DNA of 64,000 bases from Posidonia oceanica. Taxonomy: Eukaryota > Streptophyta > Magnoliopsida > Alismatales > Posidoniaceae. Position numbers and translations under genes: made by a program. The stretch covers positions 5,952,001 to 6,016,000 of the forward strand of contig JAZBRS010000044.1 in NCBI GenBank assembly GCA_037176725.1, given 5' to 3'. The notes under the pieces were generated by a model. That model ran no database searches. It was not told where the DNA came from and saw only the letters and a list, made by a program, of their open reading frames with translations. The first letter of the stretch is position 1. Every line of letters begins with the position of its first letter. This document shows, piece by piece, positions 43,486 to 56,788 of the stretch.

Positions 43486-46033
43486 GACATTAGGGAACAT
43501 AATAATTTTGGATTGGATCTTGGCACCAGAACTTAGTGTTCTGGGTGCCATTGGTGTGGGTGTGTGGTCTCGTAAGTACGTTGGGACTTTGGGACCAGTG
43601 CTTTGCATCTGTGTGGTGTCGGATGGGTAAACGATATACCCAGTAGGTGTTTTTGTTCCCTGTTGTGTGGTGTTTTGAAATGTTGTTCTGGCCTCGACAG
43701 TGGTGCTGTCGAGGCTGTGTTTTGAGTTGTGATTTCAGCTCATGGTTTTGTGTTGTGCTTGGTATAGTGTTTTGAGGTATTTGAGTTGTCATTTAAGGAT
43801 TTCGAAATGGTTTTTGAAAAGAGTTTTGATAAGAAAATGTAGGGGTTTGGCAAAGTTTTTTGAAAGAGATTTTTGGTGTTTTCCATGTGTGGCGGACCAA
43901 GATATTGGAGGGGCATGTCGACAGGATCAGGGGATGTGACGACATTCCTGGTCGATCATGCGCATTGCCTAGGTTGAGGTCCTGAGACCAAGAGGGTGAG
44001 GTAAGTGTTCGTCGGATCTCGGAGGTATGATACTCCTTCATAGTCGTTCACGAGGCCGAGGCAGAGGTCCGCTGGTTGGGGGTACCGACTGGACTTGGTG
44101 GTATGACATTCCGCTTGTTCCGAGTGCCGAGGACCCAGGGTACTGACTGTACATAGTGTATCGTGGCAGTGGATACAGAGGGTATGAGACTTCTGAGTAA
44201 CTGGACGTGATACCCTAGTTAGTACGGGTACCGAGAGAGCTTGGTGTGGACTGAGCCTGGGGGTGAGGAGCCCCAAGAGTTTGGAGCACTGAGTTAGGGC
44301 ACTTAGAGGGCGTTCCCTGTGTTGTCCGGCTGAGAGACAGGACCTGTTGAGGCTTGTTGGCCGGGACGATTCACTCCCCTACAGGGTGGTCGACCGTAGC
44401 AGTGCAGGCACACCGTGGTAGCGCCTCGGTGGACTGCTTGTGGCTAGGTGTCTCGCTTGGGCCCAAGAGACGACACTTTGTTTGCTTGTGTGTGGTTAGC
44501 TGTGCTTGTGGCCAAGCCTGTGGGCGTAGGTCTTGCGCTAGTGAGGCGCATTGGTTTGGCTTAGAAGTGTCTCAGCGCTGGATTTGTGTTTTTGTATTTG
44601 TTGTGTTGTGTGTTTGTGTGTTTGTGTGGCTATTGATGGTATTCAGACATGGTTGGTTGTCTAGTCCGCACCAGGAGTGTGATGGACCAGACCGAGTGTT
44701 TTGAGGCTTGATTTGCCTAGTATGGTCATTTCAAGTGTGCATAAAGATTTAGAAAAGAGCATGCGTATGGCTTTGAAATGAAAAGAGAAAAGATGATTTC
44801 AAATGCGTTTTTTTAGTGGTTTGCTTTGTGGGCAATGAGGTATGCCTTGTTGTGGATTCCAGAAGTGATGCCTGTGTTTGTTGCTTATGGCGTAGTTACG
44901 CCTGTTTCCTCGATGTTGTTTGTCGAGCAGTTTGTGTGCAGAGGTGGGGTGTGTGCTGGGTGACGTATTGAGTGGTCACTCACGTGTGTTTTGTTTTTAT
45001 TTTTGGCTGGTGCAGGATAGAAGCTGGAGTTGCTAGTGCATATAGGAGAGGAGTCACACTGCCAAACATTAAGGGTTCAGGGTAAGTGAGTTGTTTAAGT
45101 TTATTTTATTTCTACTTTGTAGTACTTGTGAGAATTTTATTCTGTAGTTCATGAATGCTAATAAGATTTATAAAAAAAAACAAATGTTAGCTAGGTTGAG
45201 AGGTAACGATATTGGGGTCGTTACGTAGACGATTTTCGATTTGACAAAAAAGTTTAACTTTTTTTTAAGATAGAGTTTTATTAAACATTTACGTGTCATT
45301 TATAATAGATGAATTTTTTCATAGGAGTATCATATTTTCCACCTCTATATTGCTATTATCGATATTTCCTTGAATTCGATACTCTTTTGTCAGCTGACAC
45401 TCAATATGGAAAGGCTTACTGGTTTTTGAACTTTAAGAAAGTTTGGCTTATTTATTTTTGAATTCTCCAATTACTTTTTTGACATTAACAAACAACGATT
45501 TATCTATTTTGCAATGTTATGTACCAACTACACTTCTCTACTTCATTTTTACACAATTATGAAGATTTCTAAGAAAATTACTAAAGTTTTCGAAATTTCT
45601 TCCATTTGATCGATTAACAATAACATTCTGGCGACAATAGGTGGCGAGATTCGCAAGCGCGCTTGAATGGTGAACTTTCCTGGCATTTCTAGAGCCCAAG
45701 GGACTCCAAGGGCGCCAAGGAGGTGCCCATTATGTTTGGGTTGGGCCTGATTTTTGTGATAACCGATCTATTAGAGGTTTCTCTTTTGTTGTTGAAGTTT
45801 ATAATCTGATTTTTGGTTTTTTGGTAAGTTTTGTAGAATTAAAATGAGTCCTAATCCTTTAAGAGATTAGAATTTTATAAACACATTAGGGCAAGATGAG
45901 AATCAAGCCAATCATTAAGGATGAGTTAGGGATTGCATAAAATGGAATAGTTAGACCCCACTTGAGGTAGGGTTGGAAACTAAAAGACTAAATAACCTAG
46001 AAATGCTAATGTTTTCCCCAATTGATCTAGATG
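43486..46033 (+). repeat. Macrosatellite unit 2 (2.55 kb, two monomers shorter)
   Basis: It has the same block (43486-45232) and connector (about 45627-46033) as unit 1, but only one incomplete AT-rich monomer (45233-45626). Its start resembles monomer A and its end monomer C. The ~1,050-bp difference from unit 1 is close to two monomers, as expected from unequal exchange between monomers. Confidence 0.9.
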
Positions 46034-49000
46034 GACATTAGGGAACATAATAATTTTGGATTGGATCTTGGCACCAGAACTTAGTGTTCTGGGTGCCATT
46101 GGTGTGGGTGTGTGGTCTCGTAAGTACGTTGGGACTTTGGGACCTGTGCTTTGCTTCTGTGTGGTGCCAGATGGGTAAATGATATACGTTGAAGGTGCTT
46201 TTGTTCCCTGTTGTGTGGTGTTTTGTAATGTGGTTCTAGGCTCGACAGTGGAGCTGTTGAGGCTGTGTTTTGAGCTATGATTTCAGCTCGTGGTAGTGTG
46301 CTGTGCTTGGTACTGTGTTTTGAGGTATTTTGAGTTGTCATTTACGGATTTTGGAATGGTTTTCGAAAGGAGTTTTGGAAAGAAAATGTAGGGGTTTGGC
46401 AAACGTTTTAGAAAGAGTTTTCTGGTGTTTTCAGAGTGTGGTGGACCAAGATACTGGAGGGGCGTGTCGACGGGATTCGTGGATGTAACGACATTCCTAG
46501 TTGGCCGAGCACGTTGCCCTAGTTGTGGTCCGAAGACCAAGAGGTTGAGGTAAGTGTTCGATGGATCTTGGAGGTATGATACTCCTTGATTGTCGTTCAC
46601 GAGGCCGAGGCTGAGGTCTGCAGGTTGGGGGTACCGACTAGACTTGGAGGTATAACACTCCGCTTGTTTTGGGTGCCAAGGACCCAGGGTACTGACAGTA
46701 CATAGTGTATCGTGGCAGTGGACACAGGGGGTATGAGACCTCTGAGTAGCTAGACGTGATACCCTAGTTAGTACGGGTACCGAGACCGCTTGGTGTGGAC
46801 TGAGCCTAGGGTTGAGGAGCCCCAGGGGTTTGGAGCTCTGAGTTAGGGCACATAGAGGGCGTACCCTATGGTGTCTTGTTGAGGGACAGGACCAGTTGAG
46901 GCTTGTTGGCCGGGACGGTTCACTCCCCTACAGGGTGGTCGACCGTAGCAGTGCAGGTACACCGTGGTAGTGCCTCGGTGGACTGCTTGTGGCTAGGTGT
47001 CTCGCTTGGGGCCGAGTGACGACACTTTGTTTGCTTATGTGTGGTTAGTTGTGCTTGTGGCCGTGCTTGTGGGGCATAGGTCTTGCGGTAGTGAGGCACA
47101 TTGGTTTGGCTGAGCAATGTCTCTGTGCTGGCTTTGTGTTTTGGTGTTTGTTGTGTTATGTGAGTGTGTGTTGAATGCTATTGATGGTATTCAGACACGG
47201 TTGGTTGTCAAGTACGCACCAGGAGTGTGGTTGACCAGACCGTGTGTTTTGAGGCTTGATTTGGCTAGTGTGGTCATTTCAAGTGTGCATAAAGATTTTG
47301 AAAAGTGCATGCATATGGTTTTGAAATGAGAAGTGAAAAGATGATTTCAAATGCATGTTTTTAGTGGTTTGCTTTGTGGGCAATGAGGTATGCCCTATTG
47401 TGACATCCAGAAGTGATGCCTGTGTTTGTTGCTTGTGGCGTAGTTACGTTTGTTTCCTCGACGTTGTTTGTCGAGCAATCTGTGTGCGTCGGTGGGATGT
47501 GTGCTGGGTGACCTATTGAGTGGTCACTCATGTGTGTTTTGTTTTTGTTTTTGGCAGGTGCAAGATAGGAGTTGGAGTTGCTAGTGCATATAGCAGAGGT
47601 GTCACACTGCCACACATTAAGGGTTCTGGGTAAGTAAGTTGTTTAAGTATATTTTATTTCTGCTTTATAGTGTTTGTGTAAATTTGGTACTGCAGTTCAA
47701 GAATGCTAATAAGATTTAAAAAAAAAAAAAACAAATGTTAGCTAGGTTGAGAGGTAACGACATTGGGGTCGTTACTTAAACGGTTTTCGATTTAACAAAA
47801 AAGTTGTCTTTTTTTTAAGATAGAGTTTTATTAAACATTTATGTGTCATTTATAATAGATGAATTTCTTCATAGGTATCATATTTTCCATCTCTATATTA
47901 TTATTATCGATATTTCCTTGAATTCGATACACTTTTGTCAGCTTGTACTTAATTTGTAAAGGCTTACTAGTTTTCAAACTTTAAGAAAGTTTGACATTTT
48001 TATTTTTGAGTTATCCAATTACTTTTTTGACATTAACAAACAACGATTTATCTATTTTACAATGTTATGTACCAACAACACTTCTCTACATCATTTTTAT
48101 ACAATTTTGAAGATTTCTACGAAAATTACAAAAGTTTTCGAGATTTCTCCTATTTTATCAATTAAAAATAAGTGTTTGTATACGAATTTTTGTAATATTT
48201 TAAAATATCATTGGTTTCCTTAATTGATTGTTATTTTTGTACGTTTTGACCTACAAACTCAATGGATCATATTTTAGAAACTTTTAATGTCATTCCAATA
48301 AAATTCGAGAGGATAAACAGGTTTAGATGGAAGAGATAGTTTGACTTTTTGTTAAGTTAGAGTTTTATTAAATATTTTTTTATAATTTCTTGTATATGTA
48401 TTTTTTTGATAGTGCATCGTAATTTCCACCTATAAATATCTATCATCCGTATTTCCTCGAATTCGATACACTTCTGACATATTATACTTAATTTTTAATG
48501 GCACATTACTTTAGAAGATTTAAAAAAGTTTAACTTTTTTTTATTTTTGAGTTCTCTTACTTGTTTTTTGACAATTACATACAACGATTTATCTATTTTG
48601 CGTTATTATTTACCAACAACACATCTCTACATGAGTTTTACACAATTTATAAGATTTCTACGAAAATTACAAAATCTTTTGAGATTTCTTCCATTTTAAC
48701 GAAAAGCAATAGGTGTTATTTAATATTTTTTGTAACTTTTCCAAAAATATATTGTTTTCATATTTGATTGTTGTTTTTGATACGTTACGACCTATATTAT
48801 CAGTGAATCATGTTTTGGTGACATTCGATGTCATTCAAATAAAATACTAGATGATAGATAGTTTTCGAGTTAACAAAAAAGTTTGATTTTTTATTAAGAT
48901 AGAGTTCTATTAAACATTTACGTGTCATGTATATTAGATGAATTTTTTCATAGGTGTATCATATTTTCCACATCTATATTCCTATTATCGATATTTCCTT

Positions 49001-49630
49001 GAATTTGATACACTTTTGTTAGTTCATACTCAATTTCTAAAGGCTTACTGGTTTTCGAACTTTAAAAATGTTTGACTTTTTTATTTTTGAATTCTCCAAT
49101 TACTTTTTTGACATTAACAAACAACGATTTTTCTATTTTGCATTGTTATATACCAACAACACATCTCTACTTCATTTTTACACAATTTTGATGATTTCTA
49201 CGAAAATTACAAAAGTTTTCGAGATTTCTTCCATTTTATCGATTAGCAATAAGATTCTAGCGACACTAGGAGGCGGGATTCGCCGGCCCGCTTCACTAGC
49301 GAACCTTCCATGCGTTTTCGGCACCCATTATGTTTGGTTGGGCATGATATTGGTGATAACCGATCTATTAGAGGTTTCTCTTTTGATGTTGAAGTTTAGA
49401 ATCCGATTTTTGATTTTATGGCAAGTTTTGTAGAATTAAAATGAATCCTTGTCCTTTAAGAGATTAGAATTTTATAAACACATTAGGACAAGATGAGAAA
49501 CGAGCCAATTATTAGGGATGAGTTCGGGATTGTATAAAATGTAATAGCAAGACCCCACTTGACCTAGGGTTGGAAACTAAAAGACTAAACAACCTAGAAA
49601 TGCTAAGGTTTTTCCTAATTGGTTTAGATG
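46034..49630 (+). repeat. Macrosatellite unit 3 (3.6 kb)
   Basis: Block 46034-47775, monomers A-B-C 47776-49256 (landmarks about 47818, 48355, 48898), then the connector. The connector is shorter than in units 1 and 2 because about 40 bases around the GGCACC island are missing. Confidence 0.9.
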
Positions 49631-52149
49631 GACATTAGGGAACATAATAATATTGGATTGGTTATTGGCACCAGAACTTAGTGTTCTTGGGGCCATTGGT
49701 GTGGGTGTGTGGTTTCGTAAGTACGATGGGACTTCGGAACCAGTACTTTGCTTTTATGTGGTGCCAGATGGGTTAATGATATACCTTGAAGGTGCTTCTG
49801 TTCCCTGTTGTGTGGTGTTTAGTAATGTCGTTCTGGGCTCGATAGTGGAGCTGTCGAGACTGTGTTTTGAGCTGTGATTCCAGTTCGTGGTTTTGTGTTG
49901 TGCTTGGTACAGTGTTTTGAGGTATTTTGAGTTGTCATTTAAGGATTTCGAAATGGTTTTCGAAAAGAGTTTTGAAAAGAAAATGCAAGGGTTTGGGAAA
50001 GATTTTTGAAAGAGTTTTCCGATGTTTTCTGTTTGTGGCGGACCAAGATACTGGAGGGGCATGTCAACGAGATCAGGGGATGTGACGACATTCCTGTTTG
50101 CCAAGCGCGTTGCCTAGGTCGTGGTCCTGAGACCAAGAGGCTGAGGTAAGTGTTCGTCGAATCTTGGAGGTAAGATACTCCTTGATTGTCATTCACGAGG
50201 CTGAGGTTGAGGTGCAGGGGTTGGGGGTACCAACTGGACTTGGTGGTATAACACTCCACTTGTTTTATGTGTCGAGGACCCACGGTACTGACTGTACATA
50301 GTGTATCGTGGTAGCGGACACAAGCGGTATGAGACCTCTGAGTAGCTGGACGTGATACCCTAGTTAGTATGGGCACCGAGACTACTTGGTGTGGACTGAG
50401 CCTAGGGGTGAGGAGCCCTAGGGGTTTGGAGCACTGAGTTAGGGCTTAGAAGGCGTACCCTGTGGTGTCCTGCTGAGAGACAGTACCTGTTGAGGCTTGT
50501 TGGCCGGGACGGTTCACTCCCCCACTGGGTGGTTGACTGTAGCAGTGTAGGGACACCGTGGTAGCACTTCGGTGGACTGCTTGTGGCTAGGTGTCTCGCA
50601 TGGGCCTAAGTGACGACACTTTGTTTGCTTGTGTGTGGTTAGTTGTGCTTGTGGCCATGCCTGTGGGGTGTAGGTCTTGCGCTAGTGAGGTGCAAAGTCT
50701 AAGCGCTGAGCAGTGTCTAAGCGCTGGCTTTGTGTTTTGGTGTTTGTTGTGTTGTGTATTTGTGTGTTGAATACTATTGACGGTATTCAGACACGGTTGG
50801 TTGTCTAGTCCGCACCAGGAGTGTGATGGACCAGACCGAGTGTTTTGAGGCTTGATTTGGCTAGTATGGTCATTTCAAGTGTGCATAAAGATTTAGAAAA
50901 GAGCATGCGTATGGCTTTGAAATGAAAAGAGAAAAGATGATTTCAAATGCGTTTTTTTAGTGGTTTGCTTTGTGGGCAATGAGGTATGCCTTGTTGTGGA
51001 TTCCAGAAGTGATGCCTGTGTTTGTTGCTTGTGGCGTAGTTACGCCTGTTTCCTCGACGTTGTTTGTCGAGCTGTTTGTGTGCGTAGGTGGGGTGTGTGC
51101 TGGGTGAACTATTGAGTGGTCACGCACGTGTATTTTGTTTTTGTTTCGGGTAGGTGCAGGATAGGAGTTGGAGTTACTAGTGCATATATGAGAGGAGTCA
51201 CACTGCCATACTTCAAGGGTTCTGGGTAAGTGAGTTGTTTAAGTTTATTTTATTTCTGTTTTTTAATATTTGTGAAAATTTGGTTCTATAGTTAATAAAA
51301 GCTAATAAGATTTTTTAAAAAATAAAACAAATGTTAGCTAGGTTGAGAGGTAACGACATTGGGGTCGTTACATAGACGGTTTTCGATTTGATTAAAAAGT
51401 TTGTCTTTTTTTTATGATAGAGTTTTATTGAACATTTACGTGTCATTTATAATAGATGAATTTTTTCATAGGTGTATCATATTTGCACCTCTATATTGCT
51501 ATTATCGATATTTTCTTGAATTCGATACACTTTTGTCAGCTTATACTCAATTTGTGAAGGCTTACTGGTTTTCAAACTTTAAAAAAGTTTGACTTTTTTA
51601 TTTTTGAATTCACCAATTACTTTTTTTACATTAACAAACAACGATTTATCTATTTTGCAATGTTATGTACCAACAATGCTTCTCTACTTCATTTTTACAC
51701 AATTTTGAAGATTTCTACGAAAATTACAAATGTTTTCGAGATTTCTTCCATTTTATCGATTAATAATAAGTGTTTGTATACAATTTTTTTAATATTTTAA
51801 AATATCATTGGTTTCCTTAATTGATTGTTATTTTTGTACGTTTTGACCTAAAATCTCAATGGATGATATTTTGGTAAGTTTTATTGTCATTCTAATAAAA
51901 TTCGAGAGGATAAACGAGTTTAGATGGAAGAGATAGTTTGACTTTTTGTTAAGTTAGAGTTTTATTAAATATTTTTTTATAATTTCTAGTATATGTATTT
52001 TTTTGATAGTGCATCGTAATTTCCACCTATAACTATCAATCATCGGTATTTCCTTGAATTCGATACACTTCTTACAAATTATCCTCAATTTTTAAAGGCA
52101 CATTGCTTTAGAAGATTTAAAATTTTTGACTTTTTTTATTTTTGAGTTC

Positions 52150-52164
52150 TCTTACTTGTTTTTT
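52150..52164. repeat. Target-site duplication of the LINE (left, merges into poly-T)
   Basis: TCTTACTTGTTTTTT of monomer B runs into the LINE poly-T and recurs at 58601-58615, where monomer B resumes with GACAATTACATACAACG. Confidence 0.8.
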
Positions 52165-53790
52165 TTTTTTTTTTTTGGGCAAATAAAATTTTTATATTAA
52201 TGATAAGATAATGGAGTACAAAAGAAATGATACACCTCAAAAAGTGGATAAGGACCTATCAATCACCAGTCCATAGATTAGTTAGAAAAATCTCCTCACC
52301 AAAACCCATGCCCTTGGGAAAAAGTAGAGGAGAAAAAGGCTAATCTGTACTCCCTCTAGTTCGAAAACTAGGAAACCCCCACCTATCATGGTTACAAATA
52401 CCCCTAAGCTCCCTGGGGAAATCATAACAAGAAGAATAAACATGATGAACATGGAGCTGTCCTCCTTCCTTAGTGAGATAATCTGCAGCAAAATTGCCTT
52501 CCCGATAACAGTGAGAGTAGCAAACATTAAATCTATTTAGAATATGCCACCACCAAGTGTAGCATCTCCAGCTAACAGAAATCTTCCTTTGCAACATAAG
52601 AACCACTTGCAAAGAATCAGATTGGATCTCAACAACCTCAATGCCATGCTCCTCACATAAGACGAGCATATCCCAAATGGCTCTAATCTCAACCTCATTG
52701 TTAATGATCCTGCCATAGAAAGAAGAGAAGGCAATTATAACATGACCCCTCACATCCCTAACCAGATCTCCTCCCCTTGCTCCTACTGACGAAGAAGACC
52801 CATCAACATTGGCCTTGTAACCAACTGTAGGAGGACTCCATGAAATGGGTATGCACAAGACGTTCAGAGTAGTCGGAACAACGAAACCAGCATGCTCCAA
52901 CTCTGGAACACGCCCTCCTAGAATGGAGAATCTCTTTTTGCCAAGCAAAAAATTGCATTCACCAACAATGTCCATAATCACAAGGCGCCATCTCCTGAAC
53001 CTGTTGGAATACCTCCTTTTGCAATGCTCCACCCAGATGTGCCAGCATATAAAACTTGGAAGAAGCCCAATCAAAGTATGCCCGTAAGAAGACATCCGAC
53101 CCGAACCCTACCAAGAAGAAATAGTGTCCAGGACGTTCCCACAGATCTCCATGTGAAGCACACGGCTGAAGAATATCCATATATTAGATGCCAAATTGCC
53201 ATGAAGAAGTAAATGGCTAAGAGACTCTGTCTGAGCATTGATACAGCAGTTGTATTTGGGCACAAAAATCACAGATCTAGATTGAATATTTTCATCAACA
53301 GACACTGCATTCCAAGCAATCTTTCAAAGAAAAAGAGACATCTTTGCCGGCAGAAAAGAAGACCAAATCCATCTCCACCTATTATCATAAGAACTCCTGT
53401 TTGAGATAAGGGACCAAGCACTCCGAATGGAAAAAACACCATTAGATGCAGGCATCCAAATAAGTTTATCATCAAAGCCCTGGGAGTTCACATGAAGCTT
53501 TTAAAACTGATGCCACAAACTGATAACGTCATCCTCAGTGCCCCCAATCTGATTTTCAAATAAATCTCTATGGTGATACACATTCCCAATATAGGCCCCC
53601 AAATCAGAATACGTGAAATGTTCAAAAATATTAAATAGAATCCCATCTTCATGCCATTTATCCATCCAAAACAAAGCATTTCCCTTATCAATTTGCCACC
53701 GGGAATTGCAATAACCATAGGCATAACTTCCATCAAAGACTTCCAACGAGGTTAAGCATATGTTGGACAAGGAGCTTTCCATCCAACCAA

Positions 53791-53800
53791 CAAAACCTTA
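53791..53800. repeat. Target-site duplication CAAAACCTTA of the SINE (left)
   Basis: A ten-base perfect repeat of 54026-54035 flanks the SINE. Confidence 0.92.
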
Positions 53801-54025
53801 AACTTTTTTTTTTTTTTTACCCTAACCTACTATAGCTTAACGGATATTTTCTTCAAGGCAAGCCCACAGGTCACGAGTTCGAAACCTATGGGCGGAAGGA
53901 AGGGAAATTAATCCCAATGCAAGAAAGAGTGGAAAATCCACTCTATGTGCGGTGGGCGGGTGTCGAACCAGCGGCTTGAGAAGGTAGTGGAGGTGACCCA
54001 ACCACTACGGTAACCATTGCTGGTT
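53801..54025 (-). mobile_element. tRNA-derived SINE inserted in the LINE
   Basis: This 225-bp minus-strand element ends in an A tail (T-run at 53804-53818). Near its 5' end lie a box-A-like TAGTGGTTGGG (about 53998-54008) and a box B GGTTCGACACCC (53958-53969), the RNA polymerase III promoter layout of tRNA genes. A second GGTTTCGAACTCGTGACC word lies near 53868-53885. Ten-base duplications (CAAAACCTTA) flank it. It would be moved by LINE proteins in trans. I did not assign a named SINE family. Confidence 0.88.
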
Positions 54026-54035
54026 CAAAACCTTA
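54026..54035. repeat. Target-site duplication CAAAACCTTA of the SINE (right)
   Basis: It matches 53791-53800 exactly, and ORF2 coding continues beyond it. Confidence 0.92.
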
Positions 54036-56788
54036 TACTTCGTAGCACAATAAATACTCCACAATGATTCTTTTAATAGTAGCTTCCAACAAGCCTTAAT
54101 CCTGAAAAGATATTGCATATTAGCAAACCGCCGAATGCCCAACCCCATATCATGCAAAGGCCTAGTACAAATATCCCATCGCACCCAATGGAACTTCTTC
54201 CTGTTATCCACATATCCCTACAAAAAATCTCTCAATAGCCGGTCTATGTCATGAATAATATGCACAGGAACCTTCAAAAATAGTTAATATGTGCAAGGGA
54301 ATAGAACAAAGAACATTCTTAATCAGAGTTAGCCAACCAGCCATACTCAGGAATTTATAACACCAACCCTCAATGCGCTTCCTGATTTTCTCCAATAAAG
54401 GACGTATAAAACATCCTTTGAATCTCCCAGGAGCAATAGGAGCCCCCAAATAATATATAGGCCAAGAACCTTGATGAAAGCCAGTATGATATTCAATAAT
54501 ATCATTTCTAGTCATAGGATGCCGCCAAAAATAATTGCATTTGCTTCTACCCAAGCGTTGACCAGAAAAAAGTTCATACCTTGCAATAAAGCCCATGAGA
54601 TTGGATAGCAAAATACTATCAGCTCTACAGAATAATAAAGCATCATCAGCAAAGAACAAATGAGAAGGATTGATCCCTTTCCCAGACGTAGCATATCTTT
54701 TGCACAATCCTCTCTGAACCAACGAACTGACACCCCTGCTGAAAACCACTTGAGCCAAAATAAATAAGGAGGGAGATAGAGGATCACCTTGCTTCAGACC
54801 CCTTGAAGCCTTAAAGAACCCCACTTGTTTCCCATTAATAGTAACAGAAAACCAATTATTGTCCAGAGATCTTCGAATAAGGTCAATAAACCTCTCAGAA
54901 AACCCAAAATGCCTAAGCACTTGAAAAAGGAAAAACCATTCCATCCTATCATAGGCCTTTAGCATATCCAACTTGAAGACCACATTCCCCCCTCTGCATC
55001 TCTTATCAATATCCCCAATCAGCTCCTGTGCCAACTGAATATGGTCATAAATGTCCCTTCCTTTAACAAAACTAGCCTGCTCATTACTGATCAACTTTGG
55101 AAGCCAAGAGACAAGCCTATTATTCAAGATCTTAGAACAAAGTTTGGAAGGCACATTCCCCACACTGATAGGTCTGAAATGTACAAAACTAATTGGGCTA
55201 TCAACTTTTGGAATAAGACAGATCATAGAAGCAGGGATACTTCTATGCAATTTCCCACCAAAATAGAAAAACTTTATCAAGGCAAGCAAATCATCCTTAA
55301 TAACATCCCAAGCAGCCAAGTAGAAAGACAAAGAGAACCCATCAGGACCTGCAGCCGCCCCCACAGGCATGGACTGAAGAGTAGCATAAATTTCCTCCAT
55401 ATCTAGTAAAGCAGTAATAGATAAACAATCCTCCTCAAAGATTAAGGAAGGAATACAGTCCAGCAGAGTATCATCCACCGAGCACCCTTCAGAAGTGAAG
55501 AGATCTTTAAAAAATTCAATGCCCACATATTGTATCTGCTTAGTATCATGAACCCAGATGTCTCTACTGTCTTTGATAGCATGAATGGATGACCGACAAC
55601 GCCGCTGCTTGACAGTATTATGGAAAAAAGCAATATTCTTGTCACCCTCCTTTAACCAATGACAATGAGCCTTCTGTAACCAGAATTTCTCTTCCTGAAG
55701 AAGAGCTAAGTCCAAGTCCTACATAGCAGAACTAATCTGTTGCAAATGCTCAGAACAGAAATTCTCATCCAGATTCCTCTGAACATTTGCTAGTCTTTCC
55801 TCAGCCTTCTTCACCTTATCAAAAATATTACCAAACTGCTCTTTGTTCTAGATCTTTAAAGTCTTCTTCAGACGAGATAATTTGAGGAACCATCGTAATG
55901 ACATGTCACCATAACCAACCACAGGAGAAACCCAAGATTGCTTAATGACCTGTAAACAAGTTGCATCATCAAGCCAGACATCCAGAAATTTGAAAGGTGT
56001 AGGACCAAAGTCATCTGGTTTTGCAACATCCACCAAAATAGGAGCATGATCCGAGTGGGATTGAGGAAGATTAGCAACCTTGACTTGCAGAGACTGACAA
56101 TGCAAGTTAACCAGACATCTATCTAACCTGGCCATAATCCTGTCCTCACCTATCTGATTATTGCACCAAGTAAACTGAGAACCTGTATAACCAGCATCAT
56201 CAAGTATGCACGAGGATAAATAATCACTGAATTCATTTAAATAGATCTGCCTTGGAAAACTCCCACCCTTCTTTTTAGAACATGACAAAACAGAGTTAAA
56301 GTCACTAATCACAAACCAAGGCCTTTGAAAATCCATCTTTGCAAGAGAAAATAAATGCTCCCAAAGACCCCTACATTGCACCCCATCACAACTGGCATAG
56401 ATAATAGTGATAAAAACCATAGAACTAATATCACTATCAAACATAGAAATAGTTAAAGCCTGCTCAAACACCTTCACAACCTCCATCTGATTCGAAGCTT
56501 TACCAAACACCCATATTTTGGCAACACCTCCATTATTAGCATAAAATTTATCAAAACCCTTCTCCCTCATGATATCATCACTCTGACTAACAACAACCAT
56601 AGGTTCAAGAACAGCTAGCATATAAGGCTTATGGATATTAACAAGATATTTCAACCCCCTAACTGTAGGCCAATTACCCACTCCTCTAGCATTCCACATG
56701 ATCTTCTTCATTGGATAAAATATTAAATGAATTATGAGTACCAGGGAGCGACTTACTTCGAGTAGCAGCTCCAGATGACACCTTCATA

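Larger units (their letters stand above)
52340..56711 (-). pseudogene. LINE ORF2: endonuclease, reverse transcriptase, zinc-binding domain and RNase H, broken
   Basis: The start ATG 56711 opens with MKKIMWNARG, the usual APE-type endonuclease start. Catalytic blocks are VLEPM, WFVISDFN and SHSDHAPIL (about 56040). In-frame TAG stops near 55846 and 55713 interrupt the way to RT. The RT (about 55715-54250, 488 open codons) has GPDGFSLSFY, SNEQASFVKGR, KLDMLKAYDRMEW, RGLKQGDPLSPSLF and the catalytic FADD (about 54645). A frameshift near 54250-54211 leads to the KFHWVRWD and zinc-binding (CCINAQTESLSHLLLH) parts. A C-terminal RNase H (about 52830-52430) keeps NVDGS, NNEVE, SDS and NFAADYL. L1s with a C-terminal RNase H are a plant feature. 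A SINE splits it at 53801-54025. Confidence 0.93.

Noticed and set aside
53868..53972. A functional tRNA gene
   Set aside because: Box-like words are present but no cloverleaf can be drawn. The A tail and flanking duplications identify a SINE.
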